A DNA stretch of 37,464 nt from Caldisericaceae bacterium (GTDB lineage Bacteria; Caldisericota; Caldisericia; Caldisericales; Caldisericaceae). The stretch lies in contig JAGHAO010000079.1 of the NCBI GenBank assembly GCA_021161495.1, forward strand, positions 1 through 37,464. Direction: 5' to 3'. Each line of letters begins with the position of its first letter. The first letter of the stretch is position 1. The notes under the pieces were generated by a model that saw nothing but the letters and a program-made list of their open reading frames with translations, had not been told where the DNA came from and did no database searches. Positions 1 through 7,268 of the stretch are shown piece by piece. The translations under genes were made by a program, and so were the position numbers.

Positions 1-406
1 ACGGATTTAAATCAAACTTGTATTTATTCGAAATCTCAAGAATCTTGGAAGCAACCTCCTGTTTTTTGATAAAGAAACTTTGCTCCTTTAAACCAAGTAT
101 AACATTTTCAAGAACCGTTAATGTATCAACAAGCATAAAATGCTGGTGAATCATACCAATCCCATACCGCATAGAGTCAAAAGGAGATCTGATACGTACC
201 AACTTTCCGTTTATGTATATTTCACCTTCATTAGGATGATAAATTCCGTCCAAAATATTCATTAACGTGGATTTTCCCGCTCCGTTCTCTCCGAGTAAGG
301 TGTGAATCTCTCCCTTTCTAAGGTTAAAATTTATGTGATCATTCGCAAGAACTCCGGGAAACCTCTTGGTTATATTTTTTGTTTGTAAAATGATTTCTTC
401 TCCCAT
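1..406 (-). CDS. ABC transporter ATP-binding protein, BMP-type nucleoside/purine importer (partial, N-terminal part)
   Basis: This gene starts at the ATG at 406-404 behind a good GGAGGAG ribosome binding site and runs off the left edge, so only about the first 135 residues are visible. The Walker A motif LLGENGAGKST is clear. The Q-loop region reads GIGMIHQHFMLVDTLTVLEN, which is characteristic of the ATPases that serve BMP-family (YufN/PnrA-like) nucleoside or simple-sugar importers. The ABC signature and Walker B lie outside the window. It follows the BMP lipoprotein gene in the same direction by 73 nt, so it very probably energises that importer. The permease genes are expected further left. 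Nucleoside or purine cargo is inferred from the neighbouring purine genes, not shown by this sequence. Confidence 0.9.
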   Translation of the reverse strand, partial: MGEEIILQTKNITKRFPGVLANDHINFNLRKGEIHTLLGENGAGKSTLMNILDGIYHPNEGEIYINGKLVRIRSPFDSMRYGIGMIHQHFMLVDTLTVLENVILGLKEQSFFIKKQEVASKILEISNKYKFDLNP

Positions 407-428
407 CTTCTCCTCCGCTTATGAAAAT

Positions 429-457
429 GCCCCGAGCACCATAAGAGCGCTCAGGGC
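429..457 (-). terminator. Hairpin between the BMP lipoprotein gene and the ABC ATPase gene
   Basis: A 9-bp stem with one internal mismatch (429-437 with 449-457) and an 11-nt loop sits 22 nt after the BMP stop codon. On the leftward transcript it is followed by ATTTTC, a short U tract. It may act as a leaky terminator or an mRNA 3'-end stabiliser, giving more binding protein than ATPase, as is common in such operons. The function is inferred from position and shape. Confidence 0.5.
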
Positions 458-479
458 TTTCCTATCCCTTAAATCTTCT

Positions 480-1607
480 CTAAGATCCGCTCTTGGGAAT
501 CGTACCTACAACTCCTTTAACAAACCATTGAAGTTCGAGTTTATCCGCATCGGAAAGTTCCTGCCCTTCGGGGACTTTGAGATTTCCTTCCTGATCGTAA
601 ATCGGACCTGCAAATACTTTAAATTTCCCGTCTTTTATCTCTTGCTTTCTCTTGAGGACATAATCTTTGACGTTTTGAGGAACCATTGGCCCGAACGGAG
701 CAAGATCAACTATACCTTCATCCATTCCTCCCCAATACTGGGTGGGTTTCCATGTTCCATTTTCTACCTCTTTTAGGCACTTAGTATAAAAGACACCCCA
801 ATGCCAAATCCTCGACGTAAGAACCGCTTTAGGGGCAAATTTTGCCATATCCTTATCATAACCTATTCCATAGACACCTTCTTCCTGAGCCTCTTTAAGA
901 GATGCGGGGGAATCCATACCGCTTACGATTATATCGGCACCGTTAGCAATAAACGTTTTTGCCGCATTTGCTTCCTTTGTGGGATCAAACCACGTATTAA
1001 GCCACACAACGTGAACTTCGGCCTTGGGATTAACCTCTCTTACTCCGATAGTAAAGGAGTCAATTTCCCTTACTACTTCCGGAGTGGAGAACGGGGCGAC
1101 AAATCCAATGTAGTTTGTTTTTGTCATCATTCCGGCAACAAGTCCCGAAAGATAGTCGGGCTGATACATTCTGCCGAAATACGTACCCATATTTTCGGTG
1201 GTTTTGTAACCGGAACAGTGTTCGAAGATAACATCGGGATAGTCCTTCGAAACATTAACCATCGGATTCATAAATCCGAAGCTTGTCCCGAATATTACTT
1301 TATAGCCCTGGCTGCAATAATCTCTCAAAACTTTTTCCGCAGGCGCACCTTCAGGCACACTTTCGGAATAAGCTATTTCAACATTCGGGTCATGATCTTT
1401 CAAATACATCAAGCCTTCGTAATGTGCCTGAGACCAGCCACCGTCATTTTTAGGACCTACGAGAATCATTGCGACTTTAACTTTTTCTTTGGGTTTCTGT
1501 GCGTTTCCCCCTTCATTGTTGTTATTCGCTTTCGGCGCACAGCCCACAAACACTGTTGCAACTAAGAAAAGAACTAATAAGACTGCTAAAATTCTGTACT
1601 TTCTCAT
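480..1607 (-). CDS. BMP family ABC transporter substrate-binding lipoprotein
   Basis: A 375-residue protein with a lipoprotein signal peptide: a basic start (MRKYR), a hydrophobic stretch and a lipobox ending VFVGC at about residue 23, followed by an Asn-rich linker. The mature part matches the BMP/PnrA-like periplasmic binding fold, with VAMILVGPKNDGGWSQAHYE near the start and the EVNPKAEVHVVWLNTW and TKEANAAKTFIANGADII segments typical of the family. Family members bind purine nucleosides (PnrA, YufN types) or other small ligands. Position beside purine catabolic genes favours a purine ligand such as a nucleoside, xanthine or urate, but this is inference. It has its own promoter (1692-1719) and a purine-rich leader of about 75 nt. 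The start ATG follows GGAGGAGG. Confidence 0.93.
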   Translation of the reverse strand: MRKYRILAVLLVLFLVATVFVGCAPKANNNNEGGNAQKPKEKVKVAMILVGPKNDGGWSQAHYEGLMYLKDHDPNVEIAYSESVPEGAPAEKVLRDYCSQGYKVIFGTSFGFMNPMVNVSKDYPDVIFEHCSGYKTTENMGTYFGRMYQPDYLSGLVAGMMTKTNYIGFVAPFSTPEVVREIDSFTIGVREVNPKAEVHVVWLNTWFDPTKEANAAKTFIANGADIIVSGMDSPASLKEAQEEGVYGIGYDKDMAKFAPKAVLTSRIWHWGVFYTKCLKEVENGTWKPTQYWGGMDEGIVDLAPFGPMVPQNVKDYVLKRKQEIKDGKFKVFAGPIYDQEGNLKVPEGQELSDADKLELQWFVKGVVGTIPKSGS

Positions 1608-1691
1608 CTTTAATACCTCCTCCTTCGTTTTGGATTTTTTTCTCTTTTCCTTTTCATACTTTTTTGCTTCTTACCACCTCCCCATAAACAA

Positions 1692-1719
1692 ATTATAACG
1701 TTAAAATTTCAAATGTAAA
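1692..1719 (-). promoter_or_regulatory. Promoter for the BMP transporter operon
   Basis: On the minus strand TTTACA (1719-1714) and TATAAT (1697-1692) are separated by 16 nt, a near-consensus sigma-70/A promoter. The -35 box directly abuts the hairpin that ends the upstream carbamate kinase transcript. The predicted leader to the ATG at 1607 is about 75 nt, rich in A and G, with no recognisable riboswitch fold. Confidence 0.6.
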
Positions 1720-1744
1720 GAGCCCCCCACCGGGGCGGAGGCTC
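1713..1744 (-). terminator. Rho-independent terminator after carbamate kinase
   Basis: On the leftward transcript a GC-rich hairpin (outer stem GAGCC/GGCTC, inner stem CCCC/GGGG, loop GGT, positions 1744-1720) is followed by TTTACATTTG. It lies 39 nt after the carbamate kinase stop and separates the catabolic operon from the transporter operon. The U tract doubles as the -35 region of the next promoter. Confidence 0.7.
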
Positions 1745-1782
1745 CTTGAAACAAATTTCATACAAAAGCAAATAAAGTATGT

Positions 1783-2733
1783 TTACGGATAAATGTGCGT
1801 TCCCGTTTCACCTTTAAGCGCCTTTTCAAGAGATTCAGGATTAGTAATAACCGCTTCCTTTCCCCCTGCTTCAAGGAAACGAATTACCGCTTGAATCTTA
1901 GGGAGCATACTACCTTTTGCAAAATGCCCTTCTTCAATGTATTTCTTTGCTTCTGCGACAGTTATTTTATCGAGCGCTTTCTGATTGGGTTTGTTAAAAT
2001 TAAGGTAAACCTTTTCAACGGCAGTGGAAATGATAAATATATCCGCTTTGATATTTATGGCAAGAAGGCTCGAAGCGTTATCCTTGTCGATAACGGCATC
2101 AATTCCTTCCAATTCTCCTTTTTCATTTCTGATAACAGGGATTCCTCCGCCGCCTACCCCGACGACGCTGAATCCGCTTTTAACGAGCAGTTCAATTGCT
2201 TCTTGTTCAACTATTTCTTTGGGCATAGGAGAAGGGACAACTCTTCTGTAACCTCTCCCGGCATCATTAATTATCACCCAATCCGGATGTTCCTTTTGGA
2301 GTTTTTCCGCCTCTTCTTTCGTATAAAAAGTTCCGATTGGTTTAGACGGGTTTTTGAATGCCGGATCATTTTTATCCACAACCACTTGAGTTACAACAGT
2401 AGCGGCTTTCTTTTTAATGTTCCTTCTCAGAAATTCGTTGTCCAATGCTTGCTGAATCTGATACCCGATTGAACCTTGTGTGTCCGCTCCGCAGTTTACC
2501 AAAGGAACAGGATGGATTCCCTCAACTTTCTGCGCAATTTCCGAACGCCTTAAAATAAAACCGACTTGCGGGCCGTTGCCGTGTGTTACAACCACGTCAA
2601 AACCCTGCTCCACCATACCTACAATATGTTTCGCAGTCTCACAAACGGCCTTGTATTGATCTTCAACCGTTTCATGTTGTTTGTCTTTAATCAGAGAATT
2701 ACCTCCGATTGCAAGTACAGCTAATTTTCCCAC
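1783..2733 (-). CDS. arcC: Carbamate kinase
   Basis: A 316-residue cytoplasmic enzyme of the amino-acid-kinase fold, interconverting carbamoyl phosphate + ADP with ATP + carbamate. Hallmarks are the N-terminal AIGGNSL loop (residues 8-14), VVTHGNGPQVG (around 48-58), the Gly-rich VGVGGGGIPVI segment (near 196-206) and the late KGSMLPKIQA region. The length is normal for the family. Translation starts at a GTG (2733-2731) 6 nt after GGAGGT. It lies downstream of the YgeW-type carbamoyltransferase, as yqeA does in E. coli-type purine clusters, so its likely job is ATP production from carbamoyl phosphate released in purine breakdown. Arginine fermentation is unlikely to be its context because no arginine deiminase is present here. 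A probable internal promoter precedes it. Confidence 0.95.
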   Translation of the reverse strand: MGKLAVLAIGGNSLIKDKQHETVEDQYKAVCETAKHIVGMVEQGFDVVVTHGNGPQVGFILRRSEIAQKVEGIHPVPLVNCGADTQGSIGYQIQQALDNEFLRRNIKKKAATVVTQVVVDKNDPAFKNPSKPIGTFYTKEEAEKLQKEHPDWVIINDAGRGYRRVVPSPMPKEIVEQEAIELLVKSGFSVVGVGGGGIPVIRNEKGELEGIDAVIDKDNASSLLAINIKADIFIISTAVEKVYLNFNKPNQKALDKITVAEAKKYIEEGHFAKGSMLPKIQAVIRFLEAGGKEAVITNPESLEKALKGETGTHIYP

Positions 2734-2758
2734 AACTCACCTCCGTATTTTTTAGTCC

Positions 2759-2787
2759 ATTTTAGCATCTTCAATTTATTAATGCAA
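2759..2787 (-). promoter_or_regulatory. Possible internal promoter upstream of carbamate kinase
   Basis: In the 62-nt gap before the gene, the minus strand carries TTGCAT (2787-2782) and TAAAAT (2764-2759) with a 17-nt spacer. This would allow extra expression of carbamate kinase independent of the upstream genes. The prediction rests on sequence match only. Confidence 0.4.
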
Positions 2788-2795
2788 GTTTATAT

Positions 2796-3785
2796 CTAAC
2801 GAATCGTTAAGGCAAGCACTGCCTTTACCGTATGAAGCCTATTTTCCGCTTCATCGTAAATCACGGATTGAGGGCCGTCTATTACTTCGTTTGTTACTTC
2901 CGCACCTCTGTCAGCAGGCAAACAATGCATATAAATCGCATTCTTCTTTGCAAGTTTCATCCTGCGTTCATCGGCAATCCAGTCCTTGTATTTATCCGCA
3001 ATTTTTTTCATTTCATCGAAGTTGTTCTCCGCATAGTAATACGCACCCCAGGATTTAGGATAAACAATATCTGCATCCTTGAATGCCTCGTCCATATCAT
3101 TGACTACTTCGAATTTTACACCCGCTTCCTTTGCATTCCTCTCGGCAATTTCCATTGCTTTCGGGCTCAAAACAAACTCTTTAGGCATTGCAAGCGTGAC
3201 ATTTAATCCGAAGCGAGGCATCATCATAATAAGCCCTTGAGGAACAGCAGGCGGTTTTGCATGAGATTTTGCGTATGCCCAGGAAATCACGAATTTCCTG
3301 CCCTTAATATCGTTGTTGAATTTCTCTTTTATCGTCATTATATCGGCGAGCATCTGCATAGGGTGATCCCAATCGGATTCAAGGTTAATCACAGGAACAT
3401 CCGCCCATTTTGCAACGTCTTCCATATATTTTTGCCCTACACCGAGATATATGTCGTCCCTTATTGCAATGCCGTCCCCGTATCTTGAGAAGATTATACC
3501 AATTTCTTTTGCCGTATCTCCGTGCGACATCTGAGTTGCTTCTGCAGGAAGATAAGTTGCATGCCCTCCGAGTTGAATCATTGCGGTTTCGGTTGAATTT
3601 CTCGTTCTTGTGGATTTATCTTTAAAGATCATAAATAATTCTCTTCCGCGCAAGATATGGTCGTGCGGAACTCTAAGCGCTCTTTCCTGCTTAAATTTGA
3701 AAGAAAGGTCAAGCACTTGCTCTAACTCTTCCAATGTCCAGTCGTTTGTCGAAAGAAAATCTCTGCCCTTCAATTTTGTATTCAT
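2796..3785 (-). CDS. ygeW: YgeW-type knotted carbamoyltransferase
   Basis: A 329-residue aspartate/ornithine carbamoyltransferase superfamily protein. The carbamoyl-phosphate binding motif STRTRNS is at 58-64, HPMQ at 141-144 and HCLP at 287-290. Several stretches match the YgeW group rather than ornithine carbamoyltransferase: the IRDDIYLGVGQKYM segment (108-121), SWAYAKSHAKPPAVPQG (168-184) in the knot region, and DADIVYPKSWGAYY. It is shorter than E. coli YgeW (about 396 residues), lacking part of the region between VYPKSW and the HCLP motif. The start ATG follows AGGAGG. The M20 hydrolase stop is 15 nt upstream and carbamate kinase is downstream, so it probably releases carbamoyl phosphate from a carbamoylated intermediate. 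The true acceptor or donor is unknown. Confidence 0.85.
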   Translation of the reverse strand: MNTKLKGRDFLSTNDWTLEELEQVLDLSFKFKQERALRVPHDHILRGRELFMIFKDKSTRTRNSTETAMIQLGGHATYLPAEATQMSHGDTAKEIGIIFSRYGDGIAIRDDIYLGVGQKYMEDVAKWADVPVINLESDWDHPMQMLADIMTIKEKFNNDIKGRKFVISWAYAKSHAKPPAVPQGLIMMMPRFGLNVTLAMPKEFVLSPKAMEIAERNAKEAGVKFEVVNDMDEAFKDADIVYPKSWGAYYYAENNFDEMKKIADKYKDWIADERRMKLAKKNAIYMHCLPADRGAEVTNEVIDGPQSVIYDEAENRLHTVKAVLALTIR

Positions 3786-3800
3786 AATTTCCTCCTAATT

Positions 3801-5009
3801 TTATTTTTCGATTTTTTCTTTAAGATAGTAAGGGAATGTCGCGTAGAAGACTGCCGCCTTTGTAAGATCGGAAACCCTTACATATTCATCAACTGCATGC
3901 GCAAGCCATTCGTCGCCGGGGCCGAAACCAATTGAAGGGATATGGAATCTTCCCATAGTGGTGACACCATTGGTGGAGAAAATCCAACGCGAAACTTTTA
4001 CGTCCTCTCCGGGCCTTGCAACCTTTGCCGCTTCAAAACCGGCTTTTACAAGCGGATGGTCTTCCTCTAACACCCAGGTTGGGAAATACTTTTCCTGAGA
4101 AATTTTTCTCCCTTTCCAGGATACGCCTTCAAACGTAAGAACTTTGATGTCCGTCTTGTCCGGATCAACAAATGCTGTTTTGAACTCCGCGATTGCGCTT
4201 TCTTTTGTCTCTCCGATCGTAAGCCTTCTGTCAATGTAAATTGTGCTTTCATAAGGAACGGAATTGATTGAAGGCGATTTGGATTCGATAATGGAAACCA
4301 CTGCGGTTCCTTTTCCCAAGAACGGGTCTTCTTTGAATGTCTCGGTGAGTTTTTCTATGTTTACAACAGTTTTTGCCATTCTGTAAATTGCATTATCTCC
4401 CCTGTTCGGATGTGCGGCATGTGCGGATTTTCCTTTGGTTGTAATCGAAACTTCGACTCTTCCCCTGTGCCCCCTGTAAACATCAAGGCTTGTAGGTTCG
4501 CAAAGAACAACAAAATCAGGCTTTACAACTTCGTTTATCAAATATCCGATTGTTAAGCCGTCGCACACCTCTTCCTGAACGGTTCCGGAAATATAAAGGG
4601 AAATATCTTCGGGAATCCCGACTTCTTTAAGGATTTTCGCACCGTAAATCATAGAGGCCATTGCCGCTTTTTCGTCGGTGCTTCCCCTTCCGTAAAGTTT
4701 TCCGTCAACAATTTCTCCGCCAAAGGGATCGTAATGCCAATTTTCCCTGTCTTCCGCCTCAACCGTATCAATATGTGCATCGTAAAGAACCTTTGTTTTT
4801 CCGTTTCCCACTCTCCCGATTATATTTCCCGTATTATCGATGATTACTTCGTCAAAACCCAATTCTTCCATTTTACTTTTAAGGAGTTTCACTAAATTCT
4901 CTTCCTGGCCGGAGTAAGATTTTGTCCTGACAATTTCCTGAGCAAATTTTATAATGTCGTCTTCATACTTCTTAACAAGATCTTTAATTTTTTGTTCCCT
5001 GTCATTCAT
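3801..5009 (-). CDS. ygeY: YgeY-type M20 family metallohydrolase
   Basis: A 402-residue zinc-dependent hydrolase of the M20 (ArgE/DapE/CPG2) fold. Metal and catalytic residues are visible: H79 and D81 in DAHIDTV, D112 in GRGSTDEKAA, the E146-E147 pair in TVQEEVCDG, E171 in CEPT and a late His in WLAHAVDEY. The dimerisation domain begins with KGKSAHAAHP. The C-terminal half (FPTWVLEEDHPLVKAG, IFSTNGVTTMGR, IGFGPGDE) is typical of YgeY, annotated as selenium-metabolism- or purine-linked, and not of AllC-type allantoate amidohydrolases. It lies 68 nt after the MBL gene and 15 nt before the carbamoyltransferase. The substrate is probably an opened, carbamoylated or formylated purine product. This is inferred from context. 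Confidence 0.88.
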   Translation of the reverse strand: MNDREQKIKDLVKKYEDDIIKFAQEIVRTKSYSGQEENLVKLLKSKMEELGFDEVIIDNTGNIIGRVGNGKTKVLYDAHIDTVEAEDRENWHYDPFGGEIVDGKLYGRGSTDEKAAMASMIYGAKILKEVGIPEDISLYISGTVQEEVCDGLTIGYLINEVVKPDFVVLCEPTSLDVYRGHRGRVEVSITTKGKSAHAAHPNRGDNAIYRMAKTVVNIEKLTETFKEDPFLGKGTAVVSIIESKSPSINSVPYESTIYIDRRLTIGETKESAIAEFKTAFVDPDKTDIKVLTFEGVSWKGRKISQEKYFPTWVLEEDHPLVKAGFEAAKVARPGEDVKVSRWIFSTNGVTTMGRFHIPSIGFGPGDEWLAHAVDEYVRVSDLTKAAVFYATFPYYLKEKIEK

Positions 5010-5044
5010 ACCAACCTCCCGTTAAAATTTGAAATTTAGTTCTC

Positions 5045-5072
5045 ATTATAATCAAGTTTTTTTGTTTTGAAA
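5045..5072 (-). promoter_or_regulatory. Possible internal promoter upstream of ygeY
   Basis: The 68-nt gap between the MBL gene and ygeY carries, on the minus strand, TTTCAA (5072-5067) and a perfect TATAAT (5050-5045) separated by 16 nt. It could drive ygeY-ygeW-arcC as a sub-operon. Confidence 0.4.
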
Positions 5073-5077
5073 CAGAC

Positions 5078-5893
5078 TTATAAATCAAATTTAAAAACAT
5101 CACCCACACCGGTAAAAATAGCTTTTTCCCCGAAAGCCTCCCTTATGCGAACACCGGCGTTGAAACCCGTGCAATGTGAAATTGTAACGAATTCAGGCTT
5201 CGAATCATAAAGCGTTTCCACGGTTTTTTCTATGCGTCTTTCAGAGGCGTTTTTAAGGTGCATTCCTCCCAGTATCCCATAGAGTCTTCGTTCACCGGTT
5301 ATTTTCATCCCGTAGTTAACAATATTTATAATGCCTGAATGAGCACACCCTGTAAGCACAAGCAATCCTTTTTTTGTTTTTACATACAGAGAAGCATCGT
5401 CTGCAAACGGATCCTTTTTAAGCACGCCGTCTTCTTCCCTGAAATACTGAGTTTCCCCAAGCTCCCACCGGTTTTCTTTGGGAATTTCTCCGGAAAAAAC
5501 AATGTATTTATCAACGTTCAACGGCTCTTTTGAGAAAGTTTTCTTATCAAAATCGGAGAGATCGATTTTCAAACCGATATTTCTCTTTCCCATTTCCGAA
5601 ACCTTGAACTTCGGAAATCTGATATCGGGATGAGCGATAATCTCCGGAAAAATGCCCTCTTCGTTAAAAAAACGGAGTCCGCCCGTATGGTCGTCATGGC
5701 CATGGCTTAAAATAACTTTATTTATACTTGATAAATTTGTTCCTATGAGTTCCAAATTATGCTTTAACGCATAACCTTGACCGGTGTCGAATAGTATTTT
5801 TTCTTCCTCGGTTTCAATCAAAACGGAAAATCCGTGTTCCGCAAGGAAGTCTCTTTTAGAGACGTAATTATCAACAATAACGGTGATTTTCAC
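5078..5893 (-). CDS. MBL-fold metallohydrolase, DHPS-like subfamily, embedded in the purine operon
   Basis: A 271-residue metallo-beta-lactamase-fold protein. The metal motif HGHDDH is at 64-69, with further ligands H185 (GCAHSG), H212 (GGMHL) and H240 (SHCTG). This arrangement, including TGCAHSGI and GILGGMHL, is that of the subfamily often annotated as 7,8-dihydropterin-6-yl-methyl-4-(beta-D-ribofuranosyl)aminobenzene 5'-phosphate synthase. That label comes from one archaeal enzyme and rarely reflects function. The GTG start overlaps the stop of the cyclic amidohydrolase as GTGA, so the two are translationally coupled. The tight coupling suggests a hydrolytic step acting on the product of that enzyme, or metal-dependent repair. 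No known purine pathway role is recognised. Confidence 0.85.
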   Translation of the reverse strand: MKITVIVDNYVSKRDFLAEHGFSVLIETEEEKILFDTGQGYALKHNLELIGTNLSSINKVILSHGHDDHTGGLRFFNEEGIFPEIIAHPDIRFPKFKVSEMGKRNIGLKIDLSDFDKKTFSKEPLNVDKYIVFSGEIPKENRWELGETQYFREEDGVLKKDPFADDASLYVKTKKGLLVLTGCAHSGIINIVNYGMKITGERRLYGILGGMHLKNASERRIEKTVETLYDSKPEFVTISHCTGFNAGVRIREAFGEKAIFTGVGDVFKFDL

Positions 5894-7266
5894 AATTTAC
5901 TCCTTACAATTTTTCCGTATCCTTTTTCACCGGTAATTCCTTTTTCTTCGTCGAATACAACTTCTCCCCTGACGATCGTTTTTATCACCTTGCCTTTCAA
6001 TTTCTTCCCGTTAAGGGGAGAATATTTCCCTTTGCTCTCAAGTTTACTCGCATCAACGGTCCATTCCTTATTTATATCAACAACAGTAAAATCCGCATCG
6101 GTCCCTATGAAAAGAGAGCCTTTATCGGGATAAAGCCCGTATCTCTTTGCCGCATTTTCAGAAAGCAGTTTTTGAATTTGCTCCAATGTCAACCTTCCCG
6201 TATGATATCCGAACGTTAATATTTCGGATGCGAGAAGTTGAGTTCCGGGGATTCCGGCATAGCTATCCCATATGCTATCCTTGGATTTTTCCTCGGGGAA
6301 AACACCCGCCGCATGATCCGTTGCAATGAAATCTATCCATCCGTTTTGCACGCCTTCCCAAAGGGCGAGTCTGTCTTCTTCTCTTCTTACCGGGGGTGCG
6401 GTTTTTAAAATAGGACCGATTTTTTTCAAATCGTCCACCGTGAATAACAGGTATTGAGGGCAAGTTTCCGTTGTGATATCAATTCCGTGCTCTTTGCCCC
6501 ATCTCACCGCATTAAGCCCCTCCTTTGACGAAAGATGAACTATGTGAAGTTTGTTCCCCACTTTATCCGCAATTCCCAAAACAGACCAGATCGCTTTTGC
6601 CTCGGCTTCGTAAACCCTCCCTTCAAACCAACTTTCCGGATCCTTTCTTCCGGAATCCTTCAAAAGATTCGAATAAAAATCGACAAGATAAAAATCTTCC
6701 GCATGAACTCCGCACACAAGGTTAAGTTCCTTCAAAAATTCAAACGCCTTGTGCATTTGGGGAACAGGCATCCGGGGGTAAAGTTCCATTCCCGAAATCG
6801 TATAGAATTTAACTCCCACTATTCCTCTTTCTTTCAATTCCTTTAATGTTGTCTTATACTCTCCGCTATCCACCTGAGAAGGAGTAACTCCGCCCCAGAA
6901 TGCAAAATCCACATATGCCTTTTTCTCCACAACGGAGAGTTTATAGCCAAAATTCTCTCCGTTTATAACAGGCGGTATGGAGGTGCAAGGCATATCAATG
7001 ATCGTTGTTATTCCGCCCACTGCGGCACTTCTTGTTCCGGTTTCAAAATCTTCCCTTTGAGTAAATCCCGGATCGTCGAAATGAACGTGCGGATCGATAA
7101 ACCCCGAAAAAATTATTCCGCATTTCGCATCGATTTCCTCGTCCGTTTCAAAGGATGAATCGTCGCCGGGCATTACGTATTTTATTTTTCCGTTTTCAAC
7201 GTAAATTGTTACTTTTTCAAGTTCATTGCCATTTTTTACGATGAAACCGTTTTTGATTTTTTTCAT
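5890..7266 (-). CDS. Cyclic amidohydrolase, allantoinase/D-hydantoinase/dihydroorotase family
   Basis: A 458-residue binuclear-metal amidohydrolase. Ligands are H60 and H62 (DPHVHFDDPG), the likely carboxylated lysine K153 (VGVKFY), H188 (GVHAED), H244 (IVHLSS) and D316 (IATDHAAG). TETCPQYLLF (265-274) is shared by allantoinases and hydantoinases. The stretch DPGFTQREDFETGTRSAA followed by GGITTIIDMP looks more like allantoinase (AllB) than like the HyuA/YgeZ protein of E. coli-type clusters. It opens a cyclic ureide or imidazolone ring in purine breakdown, but allantoin itself is uncertain. The ATG follows AAGGAGGAAT, with the site inside the end of the adenine deaminase gene 2 nt away. It overlaps the following MBL gene by 4 nt. 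Confidence 0.9.
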   Translation of the reverse strand: MKKIKNGFIVKNGNELEKVTIYVENGKIKYVMPGDDSSFETDEEIDAKCGIIFSGFIDPHVHFDDPGFTQREDFETGTRSAAVGGITTIIDMPCTSIPPVINGENFGYKLSVVEKKAYVDFAFWGGVTPSQVDSGEYKTTLKELKERGIVGVKFYTISGMELYPRMPVPQMHKAFEFLKELNLVCGVHAEDFYLVDFYSNLLKDSGRKDPESWFEGRVYEAEAKAIWSVLGIADKVGNKLHIVHLSSKEGLNAVRWGKEHGIDITTETCPQYLLFTVDDLKKIGPILKTAPPVRREEDRLALWEGVQNGWIDFIATDHAAGVFPEEKSKDSIWDSYAGIPGTQLLASEILTFGYHTGRLTLEQIQKLLSENAAKRYGLYPDKGSLFIGTDADFTVVDINKEWTVDASKLESKGKYSPLNGKKLKGKVIKTIVRGEVVFDEEKGITGEKGYGKIVRSKL

Positions 7267-7268
7267 TT

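Noticed and set aside
366..776. Rightward open frame of 136 codons
   Set aside because: It lies antisense to the BMP lipoprotein gene, has no ribosome site and an odd, non-domain composition. It is a shadow of a well-supported gene.
801..1565. Rightward 254-codon frame opposite the BMP gene
   Set aside because: It is antisense to a clear lipoprotein with signal peptide and family motifs. Phe/His/Arg-rich composition shows it is a reverse-strand artefact.
1608..1690. Purine riboswitch in the BMP operon leader
   Set aside because: The leader is A/G-rich with no three-way-junction pairing or the conserved purine-aptamer cores.
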